The notes: generated by a model from the sequence alone, not told the origin. Positions 9,523-19,967 are shown, counted from the stretch's first letter. The stretch is 64,000 bases of DNA from Catenuloplanes indicus (GCF_030813715.1 NZ_JAUSUZ010000001.1:3410001-3474000), one strand, 5' to 3'. Program-made: numbers and translations.

Positions 9523-10917
9523 GTGGCCGAGCGTAGTTCCTTCGTCGTCGTCGCCAACCGCCTGCCCGTGGATGAGGTGACCACCCCGGAGGGGCGCCAA
9601 TGGCGGCCGAGCCCCGGCGGACTGGTCACCGCGCTGCACCCGGTGCTCGTGCGGGAACGCGGCACCTGGATCGGCTGGGCCGGCGGCACCGGCGACGCCC
9701 CCGAGCCCTTCGAGCTGGAGGGCATCAACATCCACCCCGTGCCGCTGAGCGCGCAGGAGCTGGAGCGCTACTACGAGGGCCAGTCGAACGCGACGATCTG
9801 GCCGCTCTACCACGACGCGGTCGAGACGCCGGCGTACAAGCGCTCCTGGCGCGAGACCTACCGGGCCGTCAATCAGCGCTTCGCGGAGGCGGCGGCCGAG
9901 GTCGCGGCGGAGGGCGCGGTCGTCTGGGTGCAGGACTACCAGCTGCAGCTGGTCCCGGCCATGCTGCGCGAGCTGCGCCCGGACCTGAAGATCGGCTTCT
10001 TCCTGCACATCCCGTTCCCGCCGATCGAGCTGTTCATGCAGATGCCGTTCCGCACCGAGATCCTGCGCGGGCTGCTCGGCGCGGACCTGGTCGGTTTCCA
10101 GCAGCGGCTCGCCGCGCAGAACTTCGTCCGGCTGGCCCGGCACCTGCTCGGCCTGCGCTACGAGGGCCAGATGATCCAGGTCGACGGCCGGCAGGTGAAG
10201 GCCGGCGCGTTCCCGATCTCGATCGACACCGCGCAGATGGAGCAGCTGGCGGCGGACCCGGCGATCCAGGCCCGGGCCAAGGAGATCCGCGGCGAACTCG
10301 GAAACCCGAAGACGATCATCCTGGGCGTGGATCGGCTGGACTACACCAAGGGCATCGAGCTGCGGCTCAAGGCGTTCCGCGAACTGCTCGCTGACGGAAA
10401 ACTGACAGTTCCGGACGCGGTCATGGTGCAGGTGGCCACGCCAAGCCGAGAGCGAGTCGAGCACTACCAGGCGCTACGAGTCAAGGTTGAGCGCGAGGTC
10501 GGACGCATCAACGGCGAGTTCGGCCGGGTGGGCGTGCCCGCCGTCCACTATCTCCACCAGTCGTACAGTCGCAGTGAACTGGCCGCGCTCTACAGCGCGG
10601 CCGACGTCATGATGGTTACCCCTCTGCGAGACGGAATGAATCTGGTGGCCAAGGAGTACGTCGCATCGCGCGCCGACACCGGCGGCGCGTTGGTGCTCAG
10701 CGAGTTCGCGGGTGCCGCGACCGAGCTGCGTCAAGCGTTTCTGTGCAACCCGCACGACCCCGAGGGCGTGAAGGAGGTGCTGCTGCGCGCCGTCAACATC
10801 GAGCCGGCCGAGGCCCGTCGCCGGATGCGCGTGATGCAGCGGCACCTGCGTACCCACGACGTCGAGCACTGGGCCCGCTCGTTCCTCAACGAGCTCGGCG
10901 TTCCGGAGGCGGCGTGA
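9523..10917 (+). CDS. otsA: trehalose-6-phosphate synthase
   Basis: This 464-residue GT20 enzyme makes trehalose-6-phosphate from UDP- (or GDP-/ADP-) glucose and glucose-6-phosphate. Family landmarks are the N-terminal [18 protein letters not shown], the WPLYH stretch, [41 protein letters not shown] and the C-terminal [18 protein letters not shown] with [13 protein letters not shown]. The start is a GTG at 9523. The last codon overlaps the start of the phosphatase fusion gene (GTGA), so both pathway enzymes are translationally coupled. Confidence 0.96.
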   Translation: MAERSSFVVVANRLPVDEVTTPEGRQWRPSPGGLVTALHPVLVRERGTWIGWAGGTGDAPEPFELEGINIHPVPLSAQELERYYEGQSNATIWPLYHDAVETPAYKRSWRETYRAVNQRFAEAAAEVAAEGAVVWVQDYQLQLVPAMLRELRPDLKIGFFLHIPFPPIELFMQMPFRTEILRGLLGADLVGFQQRLAAQNFVRLARHLLGLRYEGQMIQVDGRQVKAGAFPISIDTAQMEQLAADPAIQARAKEIRGELGNPKTIILGVDRLDYTKGIELRLKAFRELLADGKLTVPDAVMVQVATPSRERVEHYQALRVKVEREVGRINGEFGRVGVPAVHYLHQSYSRSELAALYSAADVMMVTPLRDGMNLVAKEYVASRADTGGALVLSEFAGAATELRQAFLCNPHDPEGVKEVLLRAVNIEPAEARRRMRVMQRHLRTHDVEHWARSFLNELGVPEAA

Positions 10918-13526
10918 CCTCTCCGCTCGACCTCGACCTCCGGGGTCCTCAGCTCGACCCGGACCTGCGCGCCGCCATCGGCCGCATCGCCCGTGTCCCG
11001 CAGCTCCTCGTCGCCTGCGACTACGACGGCACGCTCGCCCCGATCGTGGAGGACCACGCCCGGGCCGTCCCGCTGCCCGAGTCGGTCGCCGCGATCCGCG
11101 CGCTCGCCGCGCTGCCGCAGACCACCGTGGCGGTGGTGTCCGGCCGCGCGCTGCGCGACCTGGCCACGCTCTCCCGGTTGCCCAGCGAGGTGCACCTGGT
11201 CGGCAGCCACGGCTCCGAGTTCGACATCGGCTTCATCGAGCGGCTCGACCCCGAGCTGATCGAGGTGCGTACCCGGCTGCAGATGGAGATCCGCGCGATC
11301 ACCGGCGGCCGGGCCGGCGTCCGGCTGGAGGCGAAGCCGGCCAGCATCGCGGTGCACTACCGCGGCGCCGAGCCGATCGTGGCCCGCCAGGTCGTCGACG
11401 CGATCGAGGCCGGGCCCGCCACCTGGCCCGGCGTCTACGTCAAGCGCGGCAAGGAGGTGCTGGAGCTCTCCGTGGTCACCACCCACAAGGGCACCGCCAT
11501 CGACCAGCTGCGCAGCCAGCTCTCCGCCAGCGCGGTGCTCTACATCGGCGACGACGTCACCGACGAGGACGCGTTCGGCACGCTGCACGGACCGGACGTC
11601 GGCATCAAGATCGGCAGTGGCGACACCGAGGCCGGTTTCCGGGTCGGCGAGCCGATCGAGGCGGCCCGGCTGCTCGCGCTCGTGCTGCAGACCCGGCGCA
11701 ACTGGCTGTTCGGCGAGCACGCGGTGCCGATCGAGCGGCACTCGATGCTCTCCAACCGGCGTACGGTCGCGCTGATCACGCCGGAGGCCAAGCTCACCTG
11801 GCTGTGCCACCCGCGCCCGGACGCCTCGGCGATCTTCGCGGACCTGCTCGGCGGCAACCCGGCCGGCTACTTCTCGGTCGCGCCGGAGCGCGGCGGCATC
11901 CCGCTCGGCCAGCGCTACCGGCCCGGCACGATGACCGTCGAGACCCGCTGGTCCGGCCTCACGGTCACGGACTGGCTGGACACCAGCGTGCACGAGGACG
12001 AGACCGGCGAGCTGACCGTCGCCACCGCGGACTCCACGCTGATCCGGCGCGTCACCGGACACGGCCGGGTGCGGCTCGAGTTCGCGCCCCGCCCCGAGTT
12101 CGGCCAGGTCGCGGTGCAGCTCCAGCCGTCCGGCGACGGCCTGCTGGTGCTCGGCTCCAACGAGCCGGTCGCGCTGTACTCCCCCGGAGTCACCTGGACC
12201 GTCGACTCCGACGGCGGCGACCGGGACACCGCCCGCGCCGTCGTCGACCTCACCCAGGCCGGTGGCGAGGTGACGCTGGAACTGCGGTTCGGCTCGCACG
12301 ACCTGGGCCACACCGGCATCCCGGCGCTCACCCGCCAGGAGAACGCGGAACGCCCGTGGCGCGACTGGGCGAACACGCTCAACCTGCCCTCGGTCGCCCG
12401 CGACCTGGTGCTGCGCAGCGCGCTCACGATGCGCGGCCTCACCCACGAGGCGACCGGCTCGATCCTGGCCGCGGCCACCACGTCGCTGCCCGAGGAGGTC
12501 GGCGGCGTCCGCAACTGGGACTACCGGTACTGCTGGCTCCGCGACGCCGCGATGACCGCCCGCGCGCTGGTCGACCTGGGCTCGCTCAGCGAGGCCGAGG
12601 CGTTCCTGCGCTGGGTGGACGGCTGCGTCGAGCGCAGCGGCGGCCACCCGGAGCGGCTCCACCCGCTCTACACGGTCGAGGGCTACGAGCTCGGCGCCGA
12701 GGCGGTCATCGACACGCTGCCCGGGTACGCCGGCTCCCGTCCGGTCCGCGTCGGCAACCTGGCCAACCACCAGCTCCAGCTGGACATCTTCGGACCGGTC
12801 GCGGACCTGATCGCGGCCGTCGCGGACGCCCGCGGCTCGGTCCGGGAGGAGGAGTGGGGCCTGCTGGAGTCGATGGTCCAGGCCGTCGAACGCCGCTGGC
12901 ACGAGCCCGACCACGGCATCTGGGAGGCCCGCCTGGCCCCCCGCCACCACGTGTTCTCCAAGGTCATGTGCTGGATGACCGTGGACCGCGCGGTCCGCAT
13001 GGTCGACAACCACGGCGGCACCCCGCGCCCCGAGTGGGCCGACCTGCGCGACCGGATCGGTGCGGACGTGCTGGAGCACGGCTGGCACCCCGGCGTGGGC
13101 GCCTACTCGGTGGCGTACGGGGACGAGGACATGGACGCGTCGTCGCTGTGGATCGGCCTGTCCGGGCTGCTTCCCGACGACGACCCGCGCTTCCTGGCCA
13201 CGGTGCTCAAGATCGAGGCCGACCTGCGCTCCGGGCCGGTGGTCTACCGCTACCGCTGGGACGACGGCCTTCCGGGCCGCGAGGGCGGCTTCCACATCTG
13301 CACGGCGTGGCTCATCGAGGCCTACCTCCGCACCGGCCGGCGGGCGGACGCGGAGGAGCTGTTCACGCAGATGCTGGACACGGCCGGTCCGACCGGGCTG
13401 CTGCCGGAGCAGTACGACCCGATGGCCGAACGCGGCCTCGGCAACCACCCGCAGGCCTACAGCCACCTCGGCCTGGTGCGGTGCGCGCTGCTGCTCAACA
13501 ACGTACTGACGCCCGCCGCGGCGTGA
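10914..13526 (+). CDS. otsB: trehalose-6-phosphate phosphatase fused to a GH15 glycoside hydrolase
   Basis: This 870-residue bifunctional protein starts at the GTG at 10914. Residues of about 1-250 are a HAD-type trehalose-phosphatase: [11 protein letters not shown] holds the nucleophile Asp, VVSGR follows, and [12 protein letters not shown] is the metal-binding motif. From about residue 270 the sequence is a GH15 enzyme like bacterial glucoamylases and trehalases: [50 protein letters not shown], and the closing GLLPEQYDP with [13 protein letters not shown]. The first half releases trehalose. The second half may hydrolyse trehalose or an alpha-glucan, which would give synthesis and turnover in one chain. 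The GH15 substrate is inferred. Confidence 0.93.
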   Translation: MTSPLDLDLRGPQLDPDLRAAIGRIARVPQLLVACDYDGTLAPIVEDHARAVPLPESVAAIRALAALPQTTVAVVSGRALRDLATLSRLPSEVHLVGSHGSEFDIGFIERLDPELIEVRTRLQMEIRAITGGRAGVRLEAKPASIAVHYRGAEPIVARQVVDAIEAGPATWPGVYVKRGKEVLELSVVTTHKGTAIDQLRSQLSASAVLYIGDDVTDEDAFGTLHGPDVGIKIGSGDTEAGFRVGEPIEAARLLALVLQTRRNWLFGEHAVPIERHSMLSNRRTVALITPEAKLTWLCHPRPDASAIFADLLGGNPAGYFSVAPERGGIPLGQRYRPGTMTVETRWSGLTVTDWLDTSVHEDETGELTVATADSTLIRRVTGHGRVRLEFAPRPEFGQVAVQLQPSGDGLLVLGSNEPVALYSPGVTWTVDSDGGDRDTARAVVDLTQAGGEVTLELRFGSHDLGHTGIPALTRQENAERPWRDWANTLNLPSVARDLVLRSALTMRGLTHEATGSILAAATTSLPEEVGGVRNWDYRYCWLRDAAMTARALVDLGSLSEAEAFLRWVDGCVERSGGHPERLHPLYTVEGYELGAEAVIDTLPGYAGSRPVRVGNLANHQLQLDIFGPVADLIAAVADARGSVREEEWGLLESMVQAVERRWHEPDHGIWEARLAPRHHVFSKVMCWMTVDRAVRMVDNHGGTPRPEWADLRDRIGADVLEHGWHPGVGAYSVAYGDEDMDASSLWIGLSGLLPDDDPRFLATVLKIEADLRSGPVVYRYRWDDGLPGREGGFHICTAWLIEAYLRTGRRADAEELFTQMLDTAGPTGLLPEQYDPMAERGLGNHPQAYSHLGLVRCALLLNNVLTPAAA

Positions 13527-13530
13527 TCTG

Positions 13531-13583
13531 ACCGACGCACCGGCTGTCGTGGCTTCTCGGGCCGCGGCAGCCGGTGCGTCGGT
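13531..13583 (+). terminator. terminator after the otsA-otsB operon
   Basis: A perfect 16-base inverted repeat, ACCGACGCACCGGCTG at 13531-13546 and its complement at 13568-13583, encloses a 21-base loop just after the otsB stop. Confidence 0.8.
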
Positions 13584-13691
13584 TCCGGAGTCGGTGAGAG
13601 CGAGCCTTGCGCCACGGCGCACAAGACCGATATTTCCTGACACGCGGGTCGTGACGAAGCTGCCGCAGTCCCGCGGAATCCGGGCGCCCGC

Positions 13692-14951
13692 TCAGGGCAA
13701 CGGCACCGAGTTCAACGCCTCCACCACGTCGCCCACCACCACGATCGCCGGCGGCCGGATCCCCGCAGCGGCCGTCTTCTCCGTGACGTCGCCGAGCGTC
13801 GCCTTCACCACCCGCTGATCGCCGGTCGTCCCCTCCTGCACCACCGCCGCCGGCGTGTCCGCCGACCGCCCGTTAGCCAGCAACGTCGCCGCGATCTTCG
13901 GCAGGTTCTTCAGACCCATCAGGATCACCACCGTGCCGCGCATGCCCCCCAGCGACGGCCAGTCGACCAGCGACGACGGATCATCCGGCGCCACATGCCC
14001 GGACACCACGGTGAACTCGTGCGCCACCCCCCGGTGCGTCACCGGGATCCCGGCCACCGCCGGTACCGCGATCGAGCTGGTCACACCGGGTACCACGGTG
14101 ACCGGCACACCGGCCTCCGCACACGCGATCGCCTCTTCGCCGCCGCGCCCGAAGACGTACGGATCGCCACCCTTCAACCGCACCACGAACGACCCGGCGC
14201 GGGCCCGGTCCACGATGATCCGGTTGATCTCCTCCTGCGCCTTCGCCGGCCCGTACGGGATCTTGGACGCGTCGACCAGCTCCACCTCCGGCCGCAGCTC
14301 GTCCAGCAGCAGCCCGGGCACCAGACGGTCCGCGACCACCACGTCCGCGGCCGCCAGCAGCCGCCGCCCCTTGACCGTGATCAGCTCCGGGTCGCCGGGC
14401 CCGGCGCCGACCAGCACCACCCGCCCGGGCGCGGCCGCGGTCTCCGGGCCGGGCCCGCGGAACCCGGCCGGCGTCTCCGGCACGTGGCAGCCGGGCAGCG
14501 TGCCGTCGGCCAGCCCGTCCCGGATCGCGTCCCGGACGACCTGCGCGCGATGCGGGTCGCCGCCGGCCGTGACCGCCACCGTGACCTGCCCGTGCCGGGA
14601 GACCGCGGGCGTCCACGCGGTCGCCGCCTCCCGGTCGTCCGCCCGGACGCAGAACACCCGGCGTTCCAGCGCGGCCGCGCTGACCGCCGCGGCCGCGAGA
14701 TTGTCGTCGACCGCGACCTGGACCAGCCAGGCCCCGTCCACGTCCTCGGGCTGGAAGCGGCGGGCGAGCCAGGTGATCCGGCCCGCGTCGACCAGGGACT
14801 GGAGTGCGGGCGTCAGGTGCGGTGAGACGAGCAGCACGCGGGCGCCCGCGGAGATCAGCGCGGGGACACGGCGGGTGGCGACCGCGCCGCCACCGACGAC
14901 GAGGACCTTGCGGCCGGTCAGCCGCAGCGCGAGAGGATAGAGTTCGGTCAC
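13692..14951 (-). CDS. cysG: uroporphyrinogen-III C-methyltransferase with N-terminal siroheme synthase domain
   Basis: This protein has 419 residues. The N-terminal part of about 190 residues resembles precorrin-2 dehydrogenase (LRLTGRKVLVVGGGAVATRR, an NAD-binding Rossmann motif; then VQVAVDDNLAAAAVS). The C-terminal part, from about 175, is the SAM-dependent methyltransferase: VVLVGAGPGDPELITVKG, VVRLKGGDPYVFGRGGEE, VTVVPGVTSSIAVPA and GIPVTHRG. Together they convert uroporphyrinogen III to precorrin-2 and on toward sirohydrochlorin, at the branch point of siroheme and cobalamin. Its GTG start overlaps the cobT stop by four bases, in line with a cobalamin role. Confidence 0.92.
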   Translation of the reverse strand: MTELYPLALRLTGRKVLVVGGGAVATRRVPALISAGARVLLVSPHLTPALQSLVDAGRITWLARRFQPEDVDGAWLVQVAVDDNLAAAAVSAAALERRVFCVRADDREAATAWTPAVSRHGQVTVAVTAGGDPHRAQVVRDAIRDGLADGTLPGCHVPETPAGFRGPGPETAAAPGRVVLVGAGPGDPELITVKGRRLLAAADVVVADRLVPGLLLDELRPEVELVDASKIPYGPAKAQEEINRIIVDRARAGSFVVRLKGGDPYVFGRGGEEAIACAEAGVPVTVVPGVTSSIAVPAVAGIPVTHRGVAHEFTVVSGHVAPDDPSSLVDWPSLGGMRGTVVILMGLKNLPKIAATLLANGRSADTPAAVVQEGTTGDQRVVKATLGDVTEKTAAAGIRPPAIVVVGDVVEALNSVPLP

Positions 14952-15991
14952 TTCTCGGTCACTCCGGCGGAGTCGAAGGTGGCGACGTCGTGCAGCACAC
15001 GGACGGCGGCGGAGACGATCGGCAGCGCGAGCACCGCGCCGGTGCCCTCCCCGAGCCGCATGCGCAGGTCGACGAGGGGTTCGAGGCCCAGGTGGGCGAG
15101 GCCGGCGGTGGCGCCCGGCTCGACGGACCGGTGTCCGGCGACGAGCGCGGCGGTCACGCCGGGGTGCAGCGCCGCGGCGGCGAGCGCGCCCGCGACCGTG
15201 TTCACCCCGTCCAGGACCAGCGGTACGCGGTGCGCCGCCGCCCCGAGCGCGAAGCCGGCGATCGCCGCGTGTTCCAGCCCGCCGACCTCGGCCAGCACGC
15301 GCAGCGGGCCGGCATCGGCCGGCAGCCGGCGCAGCGCCGTCCGTACCACGGCGATCTTGTGGTGGTGGGTGTGGTCGTCGATGCCGGTGCCCCGCCCGGT
15401 CACCTCGCCCGCGTCCCGGCCGGTGAACGCCGCGATCAGCGCGGCCGCGGGCGTGGTGTTCGCGATGCCCATGTCGCCGGCGACCAGGATCCGCGCGCCA
15501 CCGCCGACGAGCTGCCCGGCGACCCGGATGCCGGTCTCGATCGCGGCCTGCGCCTCGTCGAGCGTCATCGCGGGACCGGTGGCCAGGTCGGCGGTGCCGG
15601 GCCGGATCTTCGCCTGGATCAGACCGGGCGCGTCGTCGATGGCGGTGGCCACGCCCACGTCCACCACGTGCACGTCCGCGCCGATCTCCCGGGCGAACGC
15701 ATTGATCACCGCTCCGCCGGCCAGGTAGTTCGCCACCATCTGCACGGTGACCTCCTGCGGCCACGGCGAGACGCCCTGGGCGTGCACGCCGTGGTCACCG
15801 GCGAAGACCGCGACCGCGGCCGGTGCGGGCAGCGGTGGCGGACAGGTGCCGGCCAGCCCGGCGAGGCGGATCGAGAGCTCCTCCAGCGTGCCGAGCGAGC
15901 CGGCGGGCTTGGTCAGGCGGTCGTGCCGTGCCCGCGCGGCCGCCATCGCCTCCTCGTCCAGCGGACGGATCGCGTCCAGCGTCTCGCGCAT
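14948..15991 (-). CDS. cobT: nicotinate-nucleotide--dimethylbenzimidazole phosphoribosyltransferase
   Basis: This 347-residue enzyme makes alpha-ribazole-5'-phosphate from nicotinate mononucleotide and dimethylbenzimidazole for the lower ligand of cobalamin. Recognisable blocks are RHDRLTKPAGSLGTLEELSI near the N-terminus, VAVFAGDHGVHAQGVSPWP, MVANYLAGGAVINAFA, GDMGIANTTPAAALIA, GRGTGIDDHTHHHK and the C-terminal LRMGEGTG-like LRMRLGEGTGAVLALPI with the catalytic Glu. It lies between cobC (two bases upstream) and cysG (four-base overlap) in one operon. Confidence 0.96.
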   Translation of the reverse strand: MRETLDAIRPLDEEAMAAARARHDRLTKPAGSLGTLEELSIRLAGLAGTCPPPLPAPAAVAVFAGDHGVHAQGVSPWPQEVTVQMVANYLAGGAVINAFAREIGADVHVVDVGVATAIDDAPGLIQAKIRPGTADLATGPAMTLDEAQAAIETGIRVAGQLVGGGARILVAGDMGIANTTPAAALIAAFTGRDAGEVTGRGTGIDDHTHHHKIAVVRTALRRLPADAGPLRVLAEVGGLEHAAIAGFALGAAAHRVPLVLDGVNTVAGALAAAALHPGVTAALVAGHRSVEPGATAGLAHLGLEPLVDLRMRLGEGTGAVLALPIVSAAVRVLHDVATFDSAGVTEK

Positions 15992-15993
15992 GA

Positions 15994-17091
15994 TCAGGCC
16001 TTTCCCTCAGAACCCACGAGGATCTCGTGGAACACCGCTACGAAACGGTCCGTGGTGGCAGTGTCCCGCACCGCAACGCGTACGTAATCCGGCCCCAGCC
16101 CCGGGAACGTGTCGCCGCGCCGCACCGCGAAGCCGTTCTCCCGCAGCACCAGCCGGAGTTTGTCCGCCCCGGCCACTCGGACGAGCACGAACGCGCTGGC
16201 CGGCTCGCCGATCACGGTCACGCCCGGCAGTGCGCGGAGCCGGCGCACAAGGTATCGCCGATCGCCGGCCAGCCGTGCGGCGATCTCACGTTCGGTGGCG
16301 ACCGCCACCCGGGACGCGCACGCCTCCGCGGCCGCGAGCGCGGGCGTGGAGACCGGCCAGAGCGGCTGCACGGCCCGGCACCGCGCGATCAGGTCGGCCG
16401 GTCCGAGCAGGTAGCCGACGCGCAGCCCGGCGAGGCCCCAGGTCTTGGTGAGGCTGCGGACCACGACGAGCCCGGGCAGGTCGCGCCGCTCGGCCAGCGA
16501 CTCCGGTTCGCGGTCGAGCCCGGGCCGGTGCGCACTGTCCGCGAACGCCTCGTCCACCACCAGCACCCGGCCGGGCGCGGCCAGCGCGGCGATCCGCTCC
16601 GCCGGGTGCAGTACCGAGGTCGGGTTCGTCGGGTTGCCGATGAAGACCAAATCCGCCTCGGGCGGAAGCGCACAATCCGGCGGAAGGGCAAAATCACCGG
16701 AGAGTACGACCCGGCGTACGTCATGGCCGGCACCGCGCAGCGCCGCCTCCGGCTCGGTGAACTGCGGGTGCACCACGACCGGGCACCGCGCGCCGCGCAG
16801 CGCCTGGGCCAGCAGCACGAAGCCCTGGGCGGCGCCCGCGGTGAGCAGCACCTCGTCCGGCGGGCGGCGGTGCCGGGCGGCGATCGCCGCGGTGGCCGGC
16901 CCGGGGTCGGGGTACGCCGCGAGCGTGGACATCGACGCCATGATCGGTGCGGACAGCCAGTCGGGCATCGGGTCGCGGCGCACGTTCACCGCCAGGTCGA
17001 CCAGCCCGGGCGCCACTTCCGCGTCGCCGTGATGGCCCAGCTCCTCGCCCAACCCGTACCCCCTTCGCCGATGCAGAGTCCACAACAGCAT
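15994..17091 (-). CDS. cobC: Rv2231c-type PLP-dependent protein CobC (L-threonine-O-3-phosphate decarboxylase/aminotransferase-like)
   Basis: This protein of about 365 residues belongs to the type I fold of PLP enzymes. It has TAGAAQGFVLLAQAL, VFIGNPTNPTSVLHP, VLVVDEAFADS and the Schiff-base lysine in RSLTKTWGLAGLRVGYLL. The homologue class in mycobacteria is annotated CobC and placed in aminopropanol phosphate supply for cobalamin. A histidinol-phosphate aminotransferase relation is also evident. I take the ATG at 17091 as start (LLWTLHRRRGYGLGEELGHHG); it heads the cobC-cobT-cysG operon and is divergent from the PBP gene. Confidence 0.85.
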   Translation of the reverse strand: MLLWTLHRRRGYGLGEELGHHGDAEVAPGLVDLAVNVRRDPMPDWLSAPIMASMSTLAAYPDPGPATAAIAARHRRPPDEVLLTAGAAQGFVLLAQALRGARCPVVVHPQFTEPEAALRGAGHDVRRVVLSGDFALPPDCALPPEADLVFIGNPTNPTSVLHPAERIAALAAPGRVLVVDEAFADSAHRPGLDREPESLAERRDLPGLVVVRSLTKTWGLAGLRVGYLLGPADLIARCRAVQPLWPVSTPALAAAEACASRVAVATEREIAARLAGDRRYLVRRLRALPGVTVIGEPASAFVLVRVAGADKLRLVLRENGFAVRRGDTFPGLGPDYVRVAVRDTATTDRFVAVFHEILVGSEGKA

Positions 17092-17192
17092 GCGGGACCG
17101 GTACGGCGCCCTCACAGACCGCCAGGCGAGATGTGAGGAGCGGTTCACTCCTTTCCGCCCTCACATAAGCGAATATGTCCTACTTTTGGGGT

Positions 17193-19397
17193 ATGGAGCG
17201 CACAACCTCCGCGGTCGGCCGTCTCGCAGCCCTGCTTCGTACCGGGATCATCGTCGGGGTGATTCTGGCGGGCATGGCGTACCCGCTGGCCGCCCTCGCG
17301 GGCCTCGGGGCCAAGGCCGGCATCGAGAAGGTGCGCGAACTGCCGCACGAGCTGACCGTGCCACCCTCCGCGCAGACCAGCTACGTCTACGCCGCGGACG
17401 GCAAGACGCTGATCACGATGTTCTACGAGGAGCATCGCAAGCCGGTCGCGATCGCCGACGTCTCCGAGCACGTCCAGCACGCGATCATCGCGGCCGAGGA
17501 CACACGCTTCTACGAGCACAACGGCGTCGACATGAAGGGCGCGGCCCGCGCGTTCGTGGCGAACCAGCGCGCCGGCGGCGTCTCCCAGGGCGCCTCCACG
17601 CTGACCATGCAGTACGTCCGGATGGCGCTGCGCGACGGCGCCGAGTCCCCGGTCGAGGCGCTCGCCGCCACCGAGCAGACCACCGGCCGCAAACTGCGCG
17701 AGATGCGGCTGGCGATGGAGATCGAGAAGCGGATGTCCAAGGAGCAGATCCTGGAGGGCTACCTCAACTCGGCCTATTTCGGGCACCGTGCGTACGGCAT
17801 CGCGGCCGCGTCCGAGGTCTTCTTCTCCAAGGACGCGAAGTCGCTCACCGTCGCCGAGGCCGCGCTGCTGGCCGGCCTGGTCAAGGCGCCGTCCGCGTAC
17901 GATCCGGCCGGCCGGGACGCGGAAGCCGCGATCGCCCGCCGGGACTACGTGATCGACCGGATGGCCGAGGCCGGCTTCATCACCGCCCGCGAGGCGGAGA
18001 AGGAGAAGAAGACGCCGATCGCTCTGAAGCTGACCGACCCGCCGAACGACTGCGTCTCGGTCGCCGAGGACGTCAACGACTGGGGCTTCTTCTGCGACTA
18101 CGTCAAGAACTGGTGGATGCAGCAGGACGCGTTCGGCGCGGACCCGGCCGCGCGGCTGGACCGGCTGCGCCGCGGCGGCTACCGCATCGTGACCACGCTC
18201 GACCCGGCCGTGCAGGCCAGCGCGCTGAAGAACGTGCTGGACAAGGAGCGCACGCGCAGCCGGTTCGCGCACGGCTCGGTTGCGATCGAGCCGGGCACCG
18301 GGCACGTGCGCGCGATGGCGGTCAACCGGGTCTACTCGCTGGACCAGAAGGACAACGGCAGGCACAGCGACCCGCGGCAGCGCCGGGCCGGACTGCTCGG
18401 CAACTACCCGAACACGGTCAACCCGCTGCTCGGCGGCGGCGACATGCCCGGATACCAGGCGGGCTCCACGTTCAAGCTGTTCACCATGCTGGCCGCGCTG
18501 GACGAGGGCATGCCGCTGAGCACCAGCTACTACGCGCCGCCGCGGCTCAAGACGAAGTACCCGGCGGACTGGGGCGACCCGACCAAGTGCGGCGACCGGT
18601 GGTGCGTGCGCAACGCCAGCAGCTCGATGACCGGGCGGAAGAACATGTGGTCCGGCTTCGGCCAGTCGGTGAACACGTACTTCGTGCAGCTGGAACAGAA
18701 GGTCGGCGCGCACCGCGCGGTGCGCATGGCGGAGCGTCTCGGGCTGCGCTGGCGTACCGAGATCGACCGGGTCCAGGCCTCGCCGGAGCGGGCGCGCGGC
18801 TGGGGCGCGTTCACGCTCGGCGTCGCGGACACCACGCCGCTGGAGATGGCGAACGCGTTCGCGACCGTGGCCGCGGACGGCCGGTACTGCGAGCCGCTGC
18901 CGGTGCTGTCCGTGACGAGCCCGGACGGCACCCCGGCACGGCGGACCGTGGACGGTGCCCCGGTCGACGTGGCCGCGCCGCGCTGCCACCAGGCGATCCC
19001 GGCCGACGTCGCGCGCGCGGCGACGGACGCGGCCCGGTGCACCACCGGCTCCTCGGACAGCGGCCGGTGCGGCGGCTGGTCGACCGCGCCGGACGTGCGC
19101 GGCACCGTCGACCGCCAGGTGGCCGGCAAGTCCGGCACCACGGACAACTACCAGGCGTCCTGGTTCGTCGGGTACGTCCCGCAGCTGGCCGTGGCCGCGT
19201 TCCTGGCCGATCCGGACAATCCGCAGCACCGGGTCGGCACCAGCAACGGCTACAAGTCGCGGGTCACGGTCGCGGAGACGCTGCGCGACGCGATGAAGGA
19301 CCAGCCGGTCGAGAAGTTCACCCCGCCGTCGAAGGAGCTGACCCGCGGTTCCGACTGGGACCGGGATCGCTACCGCTACCGCGACCGGTGGCGTTAG
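17193..19397 (+). CDS. class A penicillin-binding protein (GT51 transglycosylase plus transpeptidase)
   Basis: This 734-residue bifunctional cell-wall synthase has an N-terminal membrane anchor (residues about 15-40). The GT51 domain shows AEDTRFYEHNGVDMKGAARA with the catalytic Glu, then QGASTLTMQYVRM and EIEKRMSKEQILEGYLN. The transpeptidase domain has the SxxK motif STFK (Ser about 425), SVN (about 492) and KSGTT (about 646). An ATG at 17193 (ERTTSAVG) fits better than the ATG six codons upstream. The stop codon lies in a 12-base palindrome shared with the convergent acetyltransferase stop. Confidence 0.94.
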   Translation: MERTTSAVGRLAALLRTGIIVGVILAGMAYPLAALAGLGAKAGIEKVRELPHELTVPPSAQTSYVYAADGKTLITMFYEEHRKPVAIADVSEHVQHAIIAAEDTRFYEHNGVDMKGAARAFVANQRAGGVSQGASTLTMQYVRMALRDGAESPVEALAATEQTTGRKLREMRLAMEIEKRMSKEQILEGYLNSAYFGHRAYGIAAASEVFFSKDAKSLTVAEAALLAGLVKAPSAYDPAGRDAEAAIARRDYVIDRMAEAGFITAREAEKEKKTPIALKLTDPPNDCVSVAEDVNDWGFFCDYVKNWWMQQDAFGADPAARLDRLRRGGYRIVTTLDPAVQASALKNVLDKERTRSRFAHGSVAIEPGTGHVRAMAVNRVYSLDQKDNGRHSDPRQRRAGLLGNYPNTVNPLLGGGDMPGYQAGSTFKLFTMLAALDEGMPLSTSYYAPPRLKTKYPADWGDPTKCGDRWCVRNASSSMTGRKNMWSGFGQSVNTYFVQLEQKVGAHRAVRMAERLGLRWRTEIDRVQASPERARGWGAFTLGVADTTPLEMANAFATVAADGRYCEPLPVLSVTSPDGTPARRTVDGAPVDVAAPRCHQAIPADVARAATDAARCTTGSSDSGRCGGWSTAPDVRGTVDRQVAGKSGTTDNYQASWFVGYVPQLAVAAFLADPDNPQHRVGTSNGYKSRVTVAETLRDAMKDQPVEKFTPPSKELTRGSDWDRDRYRYRDRWR

Positions 19398-19403
19398 AGC
19401 GCT

Positions 19404-19967
19404 CTAGCGCAGGTCGGCCGCGACCAACGACCACACCTCGAGGTCGGCGCGGTCGCCGAGCACGTGCCCGGCGCTGCGCAGCACGCCCTCGTAGCTGAAG
19501 CCGGCCTTCTCCGCGACGCGCCGGGCGGCCACGTTGCCGGGCGGCACCCGGATCTCCAGCCGCGCGAAACCGTGCTCCATGATCAGGGCGAACGACACCG
19601 CGATCACCGCCTCCGCGGCCAGCCCGTAGCCACGCGCGGCCGGCTCCAGCGCCACGCTGAGCTCGGTCACCCGGCCGGCCCAGTCGGTGCGCTTCGTCCA
19701 GAGGCTGCCGATCAGCCGGTCGTCCTCGCGGCGGACGATGCCGAGGTGATCGCCGGCCCCACTGTCCCGCCGCTCCTGCGCCTCGTCCGTGCACCACTCC
19801 AGGCCGTCGATCGACTCCTCGCCGAACGGCAGCCAGCGCCGGGTCAGGCGGTCGCTGAAGACGGCCCCTATCTGCTTCGCGTCGGCGCCGGTCAGTGCGC
19901 GGACGAGCAGACGAGGGGTGGAGACGGTCAGCGCCGGGAACGTGCGCACCGCCACAAGGCCAGTCAC
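19404..19967 (-). CDS. GNAT N-acetyltransferase, RimJ/RimL type
   Basis: This protein of about 187 residues has the acetyl-CoA binding pattern of GNAT enzymes. It opens with TPRLLVRALTGADAKQI, contains ELSVALEPAARGYGLAAEAVIAV (the Q/RxxGxG/A region) and ends with NVAARRVAEKAGFSYEGVLR, the classic RimJ/L block. The acceptor could be a ribosomal protein N-terminus or a small metabolite. The start is uncertain: GTG at 19967 or 19949, or ATG at 20015; none has a good ribosome-binding site. It converges on the PBP gene with six bases between stops. Confidence 0.85.
   Translation of the reverse strand: MTGLVAVRTFPALTVSTPRLLVRALTGADAKQIGAVFSDRLTRRWLPFGEESIDGLEWCTDEAQERRDSGAGDHLGIVRREDDRLIGSLWTKRTDWAGRVTELSVALEPAARGYGLAAEAVIAVSFALIMEHGFARLEIRVPPGNVAARRVAEKAGFSYEGVLRSAGHVLGDRADLEVWSLVAADLR

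Noticed and set aside
10731-13643. Very long open frame on the minus strand opposite otsB (about 970 codons)
   Set aside because: It is antisense to a well-supported gene and exists because GC-rich codons leave few stops on the opposite strand. The translation is rich in Arg, Val, Gly and His with no family motif.
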